Shown one piece after another: positions 25,305-33,131 of a DNA stretch of 47,826 nt. This DNA comes from Erysipelothrix sp. (GTDB taxonomy: Bacteria > Bacillota_I > Bacilli_A > Erysipelotrichales > Erysipelotrichaceae): NCBI GenBank assembly GCA_012512595.1, contig JAAZDW010000007.1, positions 1 to 47,826 on the forward strand, written 5' to 3'. Numbering within the stretch: position 1 is the first letter of the stretch; each line of letters opens with the position of its first letter. A program made the translations under genes and the position numbers. Under the pieces are notes generated by a model. That model searched no databases. It saw nothing but the letters and a program-made list of their open reading frames with translations, and was not told the origin of the DNA.

Positions 25305-25531
25305 ATTTCCTCCTTTTATTTGACAGAAATTAATCACTATTAACCAAGAAGAAAAAATATATACCTTGATTGTTAGTTTGTTTAAGGCAAACTAGTAGAA
25401 ACTGCTCAACCATATTATGAGCATTAAATTAGGTGACTAATCTACTTATAATCATAGCATATCTAAAAGCTTTAAAATAACTTTTTTTAAATTTATACAT
25501 TGTGATAAAATGAAGTTAATGAGGTGGTTTT

Positions 25532-25966
25532 ATGGATTTAGCAAAAAGAGTCTATTACTACATGCCAGATGATAAGGCAGTCAACCAAAAAAACCGGGGC
25601 ATGTTTAATTGTAGTGAGGCAATGTTAAGGGCAATTAATGATAAATATAATTTAAACATTAGTGAAGATGCCAAGGTTCAAATGGCAGCCTTTGGTGGTG
25701 GCTTTTTTATGGGCGATGCTTGTGGGCTTTTAGTTGGTGGCTATGCAGGGCTTGCGCATATGTATACACCTAAGACTTCACCAATGGCTAATGATAAGCT
25801 TAAGACAGTGTGTAGGGAGTGGTATCTTCGCTTTAATAATAACTTTGATACTGTTGCTTGTAATAAAATGAAGCCCCTCACAGGTGGTTGTAGTGGTCAT
25901 CCTATGCAGGCTGCAAAAATTTTCGAAAAGTTAGTTAATGATGTTGGATATCAAGTAGGGGATTAA
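25532..25966 (+). CDS. C_GCAxxG_C_C-family putative redox protein
   Basis: A 144-residue protein with the spaced cysteines that name this family (PF09719-like): FNCSEA (Cys27), GDACGLLVGG (Cys64), then Cys94, VACNKMKP (Cys110) and GGCSGHP (Cys120). Members are common in anaerobes and are thought to bind a metal or cofactor or to do redox work, but no reaction is established. GAGGTGG precedes the ATG. The next gene, a membrane protein, starts one base after its stop and a GNAT gene follows, so three genes are probably co-transcribed. Confidence 0.83.
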   Translation: MDLAKRVYYYMPDDKAVNQKNRGMFNCSEAMLRAINDKYNLNISEDAKVQMAAFGGGFFMGDACGLLVGGYAGLAHMYTPKTSPMANDKLKTVCREWYLRFNNNFDTVACNKMKPLTGGCSGHPMQAAKIFEKLVNDVGYQVGD

Positions 25967-25967
25967 G

Positions 25968-26381
25968 ATGGAAGAAAAATTAAAACACATATTCTATGAA
26001 ATGATAGTCTTTGCGATGATTTATTATCTGGGTATTAAGATGTTTAAAGATCAATATTTATTTGCGTGGCTTATATTTAACGTAAGGTTTTCTTTGATAA
26101 TGATTTCTATTCCACTACTTTTAGTGTTGTTAAATAAGAAAGTTGTATCGGTGTTTATGACTATAGGGATTACTCTAGGAATTTTTATCGGAAATTTCTT
26201 AGGTAATTATTTCAGAGAAATAAGCATTGCAAAAATAGATACAACAATGAATGCCCAAGAAATCGCCCAACTTCATTTGCACAAAGGATTTTATATAATG
26301 ATGGCCGTTATATTTACTAGTATAATCTTGGGAATAATTTTTCAAACAAGAGAAAATAAACTAAATATTAATAACAGTTAG
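25968..26381 (+). CDS. Membrane protein of unknown function
   Basis: A 137-residue protein with four predicted membrane helices (about residues 9-25, 30-55, 58-82 and 110-128), a short basic end and a loop between helices three and four (REISIAKIDTTMNAQEIAQL). The ATG lies one base after the stop of the cysteine-motif gene, with AAGTAGGGG before it, so the two are translationally coupled. Not recognised; it may be a membrane partner of the upstream protein, which is inference from coupling only. Confidence 0.72.
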   Translation: MEEKLKHIFYEMIVFAMIYYLGIKMFKDQYLFAWLIFNVRFSLIMISIPLLLVLLNKKVVSVFMTIGITLGIFIGNFLGNYFREISIAKIDTTMNAQEIAQLHLHKGFYIMMAVIFTSIILGIIFQTRENKLNINNS

Positions 26382-26395
26382 GCTGGCGAATAAAT

Positions 26396-26974
26396 ATGAA
26401 AAGAAAAATGCGATATGTCTTTGAGGTAAGTGAAAAAAATCTAGAGACAGAAAGAATGATTTTACGGCCTTGGAAAAATTCCGACCTACATGACCTATAT
26501 GCTTATGCCAGTGTTATTGGTGTTGGTGAGATGGCTGGTTGGAAACACCATAAAAAGTTAAAAGATTCACGGGCAGTGCTATTTAATTTTATGGTTAATA
26601 AAAATGTTTATGCGATCGAACTAAAATCTAGTCAAAAAGTGATAGGTTCCATTGGAGTTGAAAAGATCTACAATAATTATTTAGGTTATCAGTATAAAAA
26701 ATTAAGTGGACGTGAACTTGGATTTGTCTTAAACAAAGATTACTGGGGCCAGGGTTTAGTGGCCGAAGCAGTAGCTAAAGTTGTAGAACATTTATTTGAA
26801 TCTTTTAAGTTTGATTATCTACTTTGTGCCCATTTTAAAAATAATAATCAATCAAAACGGGTCATTGAAAAGCTAGGCTTTAATTATGTCAAAGAAATAA
26901 GTTTTCCGACATTATTTAACCTTCAAGAAAGAGCACTTATTTATGTTAAAGATAACCCTAATCTAGTTTATTAA
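26396..26974 (+). CDS. GNAT-family N-acetyltransferase, RimJ/RimL type
   Basis: A 192-residue acetyl-CoA-dependent acetyltransferase. The start LETERMILRPWKNSDLHDLY is typical of the RimJ/RimL branch, and the acetyl-CoA loop is at YWGQGLVAEAVAKVV; NNQSKRVIEKLGF near the end is the usual last strand-helix. Possible substrates are ribosomal-protein N-termini, antibiotics or small amines. It is 14 bases after the membrane protein gene with a weak ribosome binding site, so probably the last gene of that unit. Confidence 0.88.
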   Translation: MKRKMRYVFEVSEKNLETERMILRPWKNSDLHDLYAYASVIGVGEMAGWKHHKKLKDSRAVLFNFMVNKNVYAIELKSSQKVIGSIGVEKIYNNYLGYQYKKLSGRELGFVLNKDYWGQGLVAEAVAKVVEHLFESFKFDYLLCAHFKNNNQSKRVIEKLGFNYVKEISFPTLFNLQERALIYVKDNPNLVY

Positions 26975-26976
26975 TA

Positions 26977-27034
26977 GCCCCACCAAATGGACGACAAACA
27001 TTATTAAATTTGTCTGCTAAGTGAGGGTTTTTTT
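26977..27034 (+). terminator. Two-level hairpin with T-tract
   Basis: Outer arms CCCCAC/GTGAGGG and inner arms GACAAA/TTTGTC, followed by TTTTTTT. It could be the terminator of the GNAT gene; the internal bulges make it less regular than others. Confidence 0.6.
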
Positions 27035-27140
27035 AATACATTTAAACAATAAATAAACCAAGCACAATGACTTATAACTTTTAAATAATAATAAGTAAAG
27101 ATAATGATTTTTAAAATAAAATTAAAAAAGATTGTTAAAG

Positions 27141-27169
27141 TTGTTGTATGCGCTTACAAGGGGTACAAT
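27141..27169 (+). promoter_or_regulatory. Sigma-A-type promoter of the double-CsbD gene
   Basis: TTGTTG (27141-27146), a 17-base spacer, TACAAT (27164-27169); 37 bases upstream of the start codon. Confidence 0.7.
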
Positions 27170-27205
27170 GTAGCTATAAGAAATACATAGAAAAGGAGAA
27201 ATAGT

Positions 27206-27565
27206 ATGAATGATAATAAATTTGAAGAAGTAAAAGATATGGTTGTCGGTGAAGTAAAAGAAACAACTGGCAAAATTATGGATGATGAAGAAATGGAATT
27301 AAAAGGCAAGTTTCAAAAAGGAATGGGAAAAGCTAGAGAAGTTGTTGGCGATGTCGTCCACGAAATGGAAGATGTCAAAGATACAGTAGTTGGCGGCGTT
27401 AAAGAATATGCCGGAAAACTTACTGATGACAATAGTTTACAGTTAAAAGGTAAACTTCAAAAAGATAAAGCAGACAGCGAATACACAAACAAAATCCTTG
27501 GTGGTCTTGGAGTATTAGCTGGTTTGTATGCAGTAAAAAGAATGTTTAGAAGAAATAAAGACTAA
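27206..27565 (+). CDS. Tandem CsbD-like stress protein with C-terminal membrane anchor
   Basis: A 119-residue protein made of two CsbD-like units: residues 8-38 (EVKDMVVGEVKETTGKIMDD...) and 56-86 (DVKDTVVGGVKEYAGKLTDD...), offset by 48 residues, each ending in LKGKFQK or LKGKLQK. Residues about 96-112 form one hydrophobic helix (ILGGLGVLAGLYAV) followed by a basic end KRMFRRNK, so the two soluble units would face the cytoplasm from a C-terminal anchor. An AAAAGGAG ribosome binding site is present. It is followed by a GlsB/YeaQ gene, a frequent companion among stress genes. The function of CsbD proteins is not known. Confidence 0.83.
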   Translation: MNDNKFEEVKDMVVGEVKETTGKIMDDEEMELKGKFQKGMGKAREVVGDVVHEMEDVKDTVVGGVKEYAGKLTDDNSLQLKGKLQKDKADSEYTNKILGGLGVLAGLYAVKRMFRRNKD

Positions 27566-27629
27566 AAGTATTTATAAAAAAAAGAGAGGAGAGAATTTGT
27601 ATTAAACATTAGTTTAATATAGAGAAATT

Positions 27630-27878
27630 ATGGATTTAATTTGGACGTTATTAATAGGTGCAATTATTGGTGCCGTAGCAGGAGCTTTAACTAGCCGATC
27701 TTTACCAATGGGATGGATTGGAAATATCATCGCAGGTATCGTTGGTTCATGGCTTGGTGAAAGTTTACTAGGTGGATGGGGACCAGAATTAGCAGGAATG
27801 GCAATAGTTCCTTCAATTATTGGGGCAGTCATCTTAGTTATTATAACTTCAGCCGTATTTTCCGGCATGAACAAATAA
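27630..27878 (+). CDS. GlsB/YeaQ/YmgE-family membrane protein
   Basis: An 82-residue glycine-rich protein with three membrane helices (about residues 3-21, 29-47 and 57-76) matching the transglycosylase-associated (GlsB/YeaQ) family: LIGAIIGAVAGALTSR, MGWIGNIIAGIVGSWLGE and a last helix. Members are induced by general stress; their molecular role is undetermined. It follows the double-CsbD gene by 64 bases with only a weak ribosome binding site directly upstream and is probably in the same transcript. Confidence 0.87.
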   Translation: MDLIWTLLIGAIIGAVAGALTSRSLPMGWIGNIIAGIVGSWLGESLLGGWGPELAGMAIVPSIIGAVILVIITSAVFSGMNK

Positions 27879-27912
27879 AATTATAAAGTAAAAATTTAAA
27901 AAATTAAACATT

Positions 27913-27954
27913 TAGATGGACCATGGGTAAACCTTAGGTCCATCTATTTTTATT
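27913..27954 (+). terminator. Intrinsic terminator after the GlsB-like gene
   Basis: Stem TAGATGGACC/GGTCCATCTA with a T-rich tail. Confidence 0.9.
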
Positions 27955-28281
27955 AATGGAGATATCTAAAATTGTTTTAGGGCTTTAAACTTTAAATAAC
28001 GACTTTAAGATTATTTATCATTACATCTATAAGATCAGTAACTAAATATTCACTTGATAATATATTTGCTTTATTCGTGTTGTTTTTATAAAAAGTTTAA
28101 AAAACAGGTTATTATAAACAGCGTTTTAAAAGGTCCTATAATCGCTTTAATGGAATGATTGGAGTTAGAAGGTTATAATAGAGATAGAAAGCACAAAAAA
28201 TATTGTGCAAAAGCTAAATATAATTTAAATTACATATATTAATTGTAATTATTTTTAGCTAAAACAAAGAAAGGTGATTTA
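27955..28281 (+). promoter_or_regulatory. Gene-free region upstream of the DJ-1/PfpI gene
   Basis: About 327 bases without a credible gene. It has a TATAAT box at 28174-28179 and two downstream inverted repeats: GCACAA-N6-TTGTGC (28191-28208), and a longer one beginning AGCTAAA near 28212 and closing with TTTAGCT at 28254-28260, inside which AATTAC/GTAATT also pair. They would form hairpins in the 5' leader of the next gene. The first 200 bases show nothing I can assign. Confidence 0.55.
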
Positions 28282-28788
28282 ATGAAGAAAGTTGCAGTTT
28301 TAATTGAAAACGCATTTGATGAGAAAGAGCTTATTTATCCATACTACCGACTTTTAGAAGCAGGTTATGAGGTTGACTTAGTTGGAACGGATAAAGATAC
28401 AGTTTATACTTCAAAGTCAGGATTACAAGAAAAAAGTACGCATGCTTCAAGAGATGTTAAATCTGAAGACTATGATGCACTAGTTATTCCTGGCGGCTTT
28501 TCACCAGACTATATGCGTAGAAGTGAGAGTACTCGCAAATTAGTGTCTGAGATGGATTATGCAAATAAACCAATCGCAGCAATTTGTCATGGAGGATGGA
28601 TGTTGGCATCAGCCGCTGATATTAAAGGTAAGACTTTAACATCATATCCATCAATTAAAGATGACTTAATTAATGCCGGAGCTAAGTGGGTTGATAAAGG
28701 TGTTGTCGTTGATGGTAATATAATTACCTCAAGAACGCCAGCTGATTTACCAGCATTTCTAATGGCGCTTGTTGAAAAACTTGGCTAG
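28282..28788 (+). CDS. DJ-1/PfpI-family protein (protease/deglycase-like)
   Basis: A 168-residue single-domain protein of the DJ-1/PfpI superfamily. The nucleophile elbow AICHGGWML places the reactive Cys102 next to His103, and FDEKELIYP near the start gives the conserved Glu (14 or 16). These residues and the length match the PfpI/YhbO/YraA stress branch, members of which act as chaperone-like or aldehyde-detoxifying proteins; peptidase activity is reported for some. The ribosome binding site AAAGGTGAT is ideal. The gene is single, with a structured leader and its own terminator. Confidence 0.9.
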   Translation: MKKVAVLIENAFDEKELIYPYYRLLEAGYEVDLVGTDKDTVYTSKSGLQEKSTHASRDVKSEDYDALVIPGGFSPDYMRRSESTRKLVSEMDYANKPIAAICHGGWMLASAADIKGKTLTSYPSIKDDLINAGAKWVDKGVVVDGNIITSRTPADLPAFLMALVEKLG

Positions 28789-28795
28789 ATCAAAC

Positions 28796-28826
28796 AAAAA
28801 GGGAAACGCAAGTTTCCTTTTTTTTA
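28796..28826 (+). terminator. Intrinsic terminator after the PfpI gene
   Basis: Stem AAGGGAAAC/GTTTCCTT, GCAA tetraloop, long T-tract. Confidence 0.9.
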
Positions 28827-28844
28827 TACAATAAATGTTTTTTA

Positions 28845-28873
28845 TTGAACTTATTATTTATATAAGGTATACT
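28845..28873 (+). promoter_or_regulatory. Sigma-A-type promoter of the zinc-uptake operon
   Basis: TTGAAC (28845-28850), 17-base spacer, TATACT (28868-28873). Confidence 0.8.
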
Positions 28874-28882
28874 ATATCCAGT

Positions 28883-28903
28883 TGCGAATGATTCTCATTT
28901 GCA
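28883..28903. promoter_or_regulatory. Fur/Zur-type operator
   Basis: Inverted repeat TGCGAATGA-N3-TCATTTGCA, one mismatch between arms, with the AATGATTCTCATT core typical of Fur-family boxes. It lies just downstream of the -10 box and over the transcription start of an operon that itself encodes a Fur-family regulator, so Zur repression in zinc-replete cells is likely. Confidence 0.88.
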
Positions 28904-28915
28904 TTGGAGGTTTAA

Positions 28916-29881
28916 ATGCACAAACATAAAAGTATTTTAAAAATAATTATTCTAACGCTAACTTTACTCAGTCTTTTTGGGTGTAACAATAGTAATAAAC
29001 CGACACCAGATAAAGATAAAATTCAAATAATTACAACTCTATTTCCACAATATGATTTTACTAAAGAGATAGTCGGGGATAAAGGAGAGGTTTCTTTACT
29101 TTTGCCACCGGGTGTTGAGGCTCATTCTTATGAACCAACTCCAAGAGATATTGTATCGATCAGAAATGCCGATGTTTTTATCTATACAAGCAAGGCAATG
29201 GAGCCTTGGGCAATAAAAATGGTAAGTGAAATAAGTAGTGAAGATTTAAAAGTTATTGACTTAAGTGAAGGAATCCAGTTAATTGACATTGATGGACTTC
29301 ATGACCATGGTGACGAAGATCATGACCACGAAGATGACTTTGATGGCAAAGATCCTCATATCTGGCTTGATCCGGTTTATGCCCAAACAATGGTAGAAAA
29401 TATTACAAAAGGATTAATCGAAGTAGATAAAAATAATGAAACTTTTTATACTAATAATAGTGAAGCTTATATTGAAAAGTTAAAAGCACTAGATGCAAGT
29501 TTTACCGAAACTTTTTCAAAAACTAAAAGTGACACAATTCTTTATGGTGGCCACTTTGCCTTTGGATATTTTACTGAAAGATATGGTTTAAAACATATAT
29601 CACCATATATTGGTTTTTCTCCAAATGCGGAACCAACCCCAAATCGAATTGTTGAATTAATTAAGACTTTAGAAACAGCTGAATTTAAAGTTATTTACTA
29701 TGAAGAATTAGTTGACCCAAAAGTCGCGAAAACAATCTCAGATCAAACAGGAGCTAAAATGCTAATGTTACATGGAGCTCACAATATTTCTAAAGAAGAA
29801 ATAGAAGCAGGGGTTTCATACTTAGAAATTATGTATGAAAATCAAGAAAAGTTAAAGGAAGGTTTAGGTTATGGAAAATAA
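28916..29881 (+). CDS. znuA: Zinc ABC transporter substrate-binding lipoprotein (ZnuA/AdcA type)
   Basis: A 321-residue cluster A-I solute-binding protein that captures zinc outside the membrane. The signal peptide ends in lipobox SLFGC (Cys23). Metal ligands expected for the family are seen: GVEAHSYEPTPRD (His), DPHIWLDP (His), YGGHFAFGYF (His) and a C-terminal acidic site. Before DPHIW lies a His/Asp-rich loop (HDHGDEDHDHEDDFDGKD), the mark of zinc rather than manganese binders. The ribosome binding site GGAGG is ideal. Its end overlaps the start of the ATPase gene by 11 bases, and it is first in the znuA-znuC-znuB-zur operon. Confidence 0.94.
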   Translation: MHKHKSILKIIILTLTLLSLFGCNNSNKPTPDKDKIQIITTLFPQYDFTKEIVGDKGEVSLLLPPGVEAHSYEPTPRDIVSIRNADVFIYTSKAMEPWAIKMVSEISSEDLKVIDLSEGIQLIDIDGLHDHGDEDHDHEDDFDGKDPHIWLDPVYAQTMVENITKGLIEVDKNNETFYTNNSEAYIEKLKALDASFTETFSKTKSDTILYGGHFAFGYFTERYGLKHISPYIGFSPNAEPTPNRIVELIKTLETAEFKVIYYEELVDPKVAKTISDQTGAKMLMLHGAHNISKEEIEAGVSYLEIMYENQEKLKEGLGYGK

Positions 29882-30584
29882 ACTACTTAGTGTTATTGAC
29901 TTAAGTTTTAAATATGGCAAATTACCAATCTTGAAAAACTTAAACTTTGAAATTGAAAGTGGTGACTATTTAGGGATTATTGGTCCTAATGGCTCAGGTA
30001 AGACTACCTTAATTAAAGTTTTACTAAGACTTTTAAGTCCACAAATTGGCGAAGTTATTTATCATCAAGATATTATCGAAGATAACGCTTTGGGTTATGT
30101 TCCACAAAAGACCTTTGAAAATCATCAAAACTTTCCAGCCACTGTAAAGGAAATAGTAAGAACAGGGCTTTTAGCTAATAAAGGCCACTTTAAGTTTTAT
30201 ACAAAAGCTGATGATAAAAAGGTTGTTGAAATCTTAGATAGATTAAAGATCTCAGACTTAAAAAACCGCAAGATTGGTGAATTGTCTGGTGGACAACAAC
30301 AACGAGTCTTACTTGCAAGATCACTTGTTTCAAACCCTAAGCTATTAATCTTAGATGAACCTACAAGTGCCTTAGACCCTGAAATCAGAGAAGATTTTTA
30401 TAATGTTTTAACTGAGATAAATAAGGATGGAGTTAGTATCATCCTTATATCACATGATTTATCCGCAATTGAAAGCTATGTAAATAAAATATTATACTTA
30501 GATCGTCAAATTATGTTTTTTGGAAATACTTGTGACTTTAGAGATTCTGATGCATATAGAAAGTATCATGGACATATCCATTGA
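29871..30584 (+). CDS. znuC: Zinc ABC transporter ATP-binding protein
   Basis: A 237-residue ATPase driving zinc import. It has Walker A GPNGSGKTT, Q-loop in YVPQK, signature LSGGQQQRV, Walker B LLILDEPTSALDP and H-loop ISHD. Size and motif spacing match ZnuC/AdcC. Its ATG overlaps the znuA stop region, and the stop is TGA, which confirms the standard genetic code. znuB follows after 18 bases. Confidence 0.94.
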   Translation: MENKLLSVIDLSFKYGKLPILKNLNFEIESGDYLGIIGPNGSGKTTLIKVLLRLLSPQIGEVIYHQDIIEDNALGYVPQKTFENHQNFPATVKEIVRTGLLANKGHFKFYTKADDKKVVEILDRLKISDLKNRKIGELSGGQQQRVLLARSLVSNPKLLILDEPTSALDPEIREDFYNVLTEINKDGVSIILISHDLSAIESYVNKILYLDRQIMFFGNTCDFRDSDAYRKYHGHIH

Positions 30585-30602
30585 TAAGGGGGACAGATTA
30601 AA

Positions 30603-31430
30603 ATGGTAGAAGGATTTAATTTATTAATTGAATCATTACAATATGACTTTATTATTAGAGCTATTTTAGTAGGTTCACTAATTGCCTTGTCTTCAGCATT
30701 TTTGGGCATCTTTTTAGTTTTACAAAGACAGTCAATGATTGGCGATGGACTAGCCCATGTTAGCTTTGCGACAATAGCGATTGCCTTATTTTTTAATCAA
30801 TCACCCTTAATTGTTTCCATCCCTTTAGTAATTTTAGCTTCATTTTTAATTATAAAATTAAATGATAAGGCCGGTATCAATGGTGATGCCGCAATTGGAC
30901 TAATTTCAGCCTTTGCAGTAGCCTTAGGGGTTTTGATTTCTAGTTTGTCCCAAGGGTTTAATATTGATCTATTTTCCTACTTATTTGGTAGTATTTTAGT
31001 TATTAGCCAACTTGACGTGATTTTATCGATAATTCTCTCCGTTATTGTGATAGTTTTAATTGTCTTTTATTACAACAGCTTATTTGCGATGACCTATGAC
31101 CAAGAGTTTGCTAAAGTAATTGGCTTAGATACTAATAAGATGAAGTATTTAATTTCAGTATTAACTTCAATCACAGTTGTCCTTGGAATTAGAGTTGTTG
31201 GGACAATGTTAATTTCAAGCATGATTATTTTTCCAACTGTAACCGCCTTACTAGTTACTAAGAGTTTTAAAGAAACAATTTTAATGTCTACAATTGTTTC
31301 AGTTCTTTCGGTAATATTAGGCATCTTTATTTCATATATATTTAATTTGCCAACTGGGGCAACTATTGTCATCATTAATGGGATAATATTTGTATTAGTT
31401 TTAACTATCGCAAGATTTTTCAAAGACTAA
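30603..31430 (+). CDS. znuB: Zinc ABC transporter permease
   Basis: A 275-residue membrane subunit of the ABC-3 family with about eight helices. LQRQSMIGDGLAHVSFATIA near residues 40-60 is the family's cytoplasmic coupling segment, and VVGTMLISSMIIFPTVTALL is another conserved stretch. It forms the channel for zinc delivered by ZnuA. The ribosome binding site AAGGGGGA precedes ATG 30603; the zur gene begins 10 bases after the stop. Confidence 0.93.
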   Translation: MVEGFNLLIESLQYDFIIRAILVGSLIALSSAFLGIFLVLQRQSMIGDGLAHVSFATIAIALFFNQSPLIVSIPLVILASFLIIKLNDKAGINGDAAIGLISAFAVALGVLISSLSQGFNIDLFSYLFGSILVISQLDVILSIILSVIVIVLIVFYYNSLFAMTYDQEFAKVIGLDTNKMKYLISVLTSITVVLGIRVVGTMLISSMIIFPTVTALLVTKSFKETILMSTIVSVLSVILGIFISYIFNLPTGATIVIINGIIFVLVLTIARFFKD

Positions 31431-31440
31431 GAGGTGAACC

Positions 31441-31869
31441 ATGAAAAATATAAAGATTCACGAAACATTTTTTAAGGAATATAGCATTAAAAATACGAGA
31501 CAGCGAAGTATTGTTTTAGATATTTTAGATAATTCAAAAGAGGCAAAAACGGCCGAAGAAATTTTTCTATTGGCCAAAGACATTGATGAAACAATTAGCC
31601 TTTCAACTATTTATCGAACCTTAACCTTATTTGTTGAAAAGAAGTTTTTAATTAAAATGTCAGCGCTCGAAGAAAACCTTTCTAAGTATGCCTTAAATAA
31701 GGCTGACCATGCCCATTACTTACTTTGTCTTAAATGTGATAAACGAATTGAAGTTGGTTACTGTCCACTGTCTGTTTACGAAGAAAGTTTAAAAGAGACT
31801 TATAACTTTAATATTGTCGGACATAAACTTGAAATATTTGGTTATTGTCAGGATTGTCAAAATAGTTAG
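31441..31869 (+). CDS. zur: Fur-family regulator, probably zinc-responsive Zur
   Basis: A 142-residue Fur-family repressor. A winged-helix domain at about residues 10-80 contains TRQRSIVLDIL and SLSTIYRTLTLFVEKK; the C-terminal dimer domain has HAHYLLCLKCDKR (Cys96, Cys99) and GYCQDCQ (Cys136, Cys139), the structural zinc-binding CXXC pairs. Being last in the zinc-uptake operon, and with a Fur-type box at its promoter, it is most likely Zur rather than PerR or Fur, and autoregulated. The pcp gene starts 11 bases later and may be in the same transcript. Confidence 0.9.
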   Translation: MKNIKIHETFFKEYSIKNTRQRSIVLDILDNSKEAKTAEEIFLLAKDIDETISLSTIYRTLTLFVEKKFLIKMSALEENLSKYALNKADHAHYLLCLKCDKRIEVGYCPLSVYEESLKETYNFNIVGHKLEIFGYCQDCQNS

Positions 31870-31879
31870 GAAAATAAAG

Positions 31880-32479
31880 ATGAAACTATTAATTACTGGA
31901 TTTGATGCTTTTGGCATTGATAAAATTAACCCTTCTTTTCAGGCTGTACAACTATTACCGGATAAAATTGGAAACATTGAAATTATCAAGGCAGTATTGC
32001 CGACTAAGTTTATTGAAGTTAAAGAAGTTATTGATAAGCTGCTTAAAGAAGTTAAGCCAGACTACTTCATCGCAGTTGGCCAAGCTGAAGGACGAGATCA
32101 TATTGCCCTTGAAAAGGTAGCGATAAACTTAATGACTGCCAGAATCATTGACAATGCAGGCTATCAGCCAACTGACAAACCAATAGAAGCAGACGGTCAA
32201 ACGGCCTATTTTTCTAATTTACCCCTAAATAAATTATTGAAAGCACTTAAAGCTAAAGATATCCCTAGCAAAATATCCTATAGTGCTGGAGTTTTTGTGT
32301 GTAATACAAGTTTTTATCATTTAATGTATTTGATCAATGAAAAGAAACTTGATTTAAAAGCTGGCTTTATTCATATTCCACTAATACCAAAACAGTTAGA
32401 TATAAGAGATAAAATTGTATATACAATGGAGTTGGCTGAAATAGTAAAAGCCTTAAAGATAGTTATTAATAATTTATAG
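31880..32479 (+). CDS. pcp: Pyrrolidone-carboxylate peptidase
   Basis: A 199-residue cytosolic cysteine peptidase that removes N-terminal pyroglutamate. GFDAFGIDKINPS at the start matches the family's GFDPFGG...NPS; the catalytic triad is visible as Glu78 in ALEKVAIN, Cys141 in GVFVCNTSFYH and His165 in FIHIPLIP. The start is ATG 31880 after AGGAAAAT; longer in-frame starts upstream overlap zur and add non-family residues. The spacing makes it the last gene behind the zinc operon, which may be incidental or may provide Zur-controlled expression. Confidence 0.93.
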   Translation: MKLLITGFDAFGIDKINPSFQAVQLLPDKIGNIEIIKAVLPTKFIEVKEVIDKLLKEVKPDYFIAVGQAEGRDHIALEKVAINLMTARIIDNAGYQPTDKPIEADGQTAYFSNLPLNKLLKALKAKDIPSKISYSAGVFVCNTSFYHLMYLINEKKLDLKAGFIHIPLIPKQLDIRDKIVYTMELAEIVKALKIVINNL

Positions 32480-32529
32480 GAATAAAAGTGTTAAAATAGA
32501 TTTAGAATAATAATGAAAGTGGGGATACT

Positions 32530-33024
32530 ATGCGTGATATACTAAGGAAAACTGGAGTTGTTAGTAAGGTATATTTTGATCATGAAGATGTTAGTGTTGG
32601 GGTTCGTTTAGAAAACAATCAAGAAGAAATTTTGATTATAAATGAATTAACCCGGGTATACGATAATGAAAAATTTGAGGCAATTGAGATTACTGAAATC
32701 GAAGTTGGCCATAACGTTAATATTTACTACCGTGAAAACACACCAATGATGATGAGCTTGCCACCAAAGTATGTGCCTGAGCTTTTAATTGTCGATACAA
32801 ATGATGATTATATAGAACATAAATTTTCATACTTTGATGAAGACTTAGTCAGTGCTGATAACCAAATTCAAATAAGTGATGGATTTTTACGTTTGGTTGA
32901 AAGTTTAGAATATCGGCCATTGATTAAAGAACTGTTAGTAAACGAAGAACTCTTAGTCTTTTATAAACGAGCAACTAAATCAATACCGGCTCAAGTATAT
33001 CCGATAAAAGTTATAATATTATAG
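32530..33024 (+). CDS. Hypothetical protein with two similar halves
   Basis: A 164-residue soluble protein, not recognised with confidence. It seems to contain an internal duplication: IEVGHNVNIYYRENTPMMMS followed by LPPKYVPELLIVD in the first half resembles LLVNEELLVFYKRATKSIPA followed by QVYPIKVIIL at the end. Each is a small beta motif ending in a P-rich turn and a final strand. Similar VFYxxxTxSIPAQ segments occur in surface and stalk-associated domains of Bacillota, but I cannot name the family. GTGGGG precedes the ATG as ribosome binding site. It has its own terminator. Confidence 0.7.
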   Translation: MRDILRKTGVVSKVYFDHEDVSVGVRLENNQEEILIINELTRVYDNEKFEAIEITEIEVGHNVNIYYRENTPMMMSLPPKYVPELLIVDTNDDYIEHKFSYFDEDLVSADNQIQISDGFLRLVESLEYRPLIKELLVNEELLVFYKRATKSIPAQVYPIKVIIL

Positions 33025-33069
33025 ATTGTATAAGTGTAAAGGTAGGGTATATTTAGACAATAATTAAAT

Positions 33070-33106
33070 AAGGCACCTATAAAAGCTTATAAGGGTGCTT
33101 TTTTTG
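33070..33106 (+). terminator. Intrinsic terminator
   Basis: GGCACC/GGGTGC-type stem with inner TATAA/TTATA arms and a run of seven T. Confidence 0.82.
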
Positions 33107-33131
33107 TCCAATAAGCAATGGAGGTTTTAGA

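Noticed and set aside
25305-25337. Longer N-terminus for adenosine deaminase
   Set aside because: The extra 11 codons span the ribosome binding site AAAAGGAGG and do not resemble the family.
28796-28826. Attenuator for the zinc operon
   Set aside because: The hairpin lies upstream of the predicted zinc promoter and is simply the terminator of the PfpI gene.
31814-31879. Longer start of pcp inside zur
   Set aside because: The added 22 residues are unlike the family, and ATG 31880 has its own ribosome binding site.
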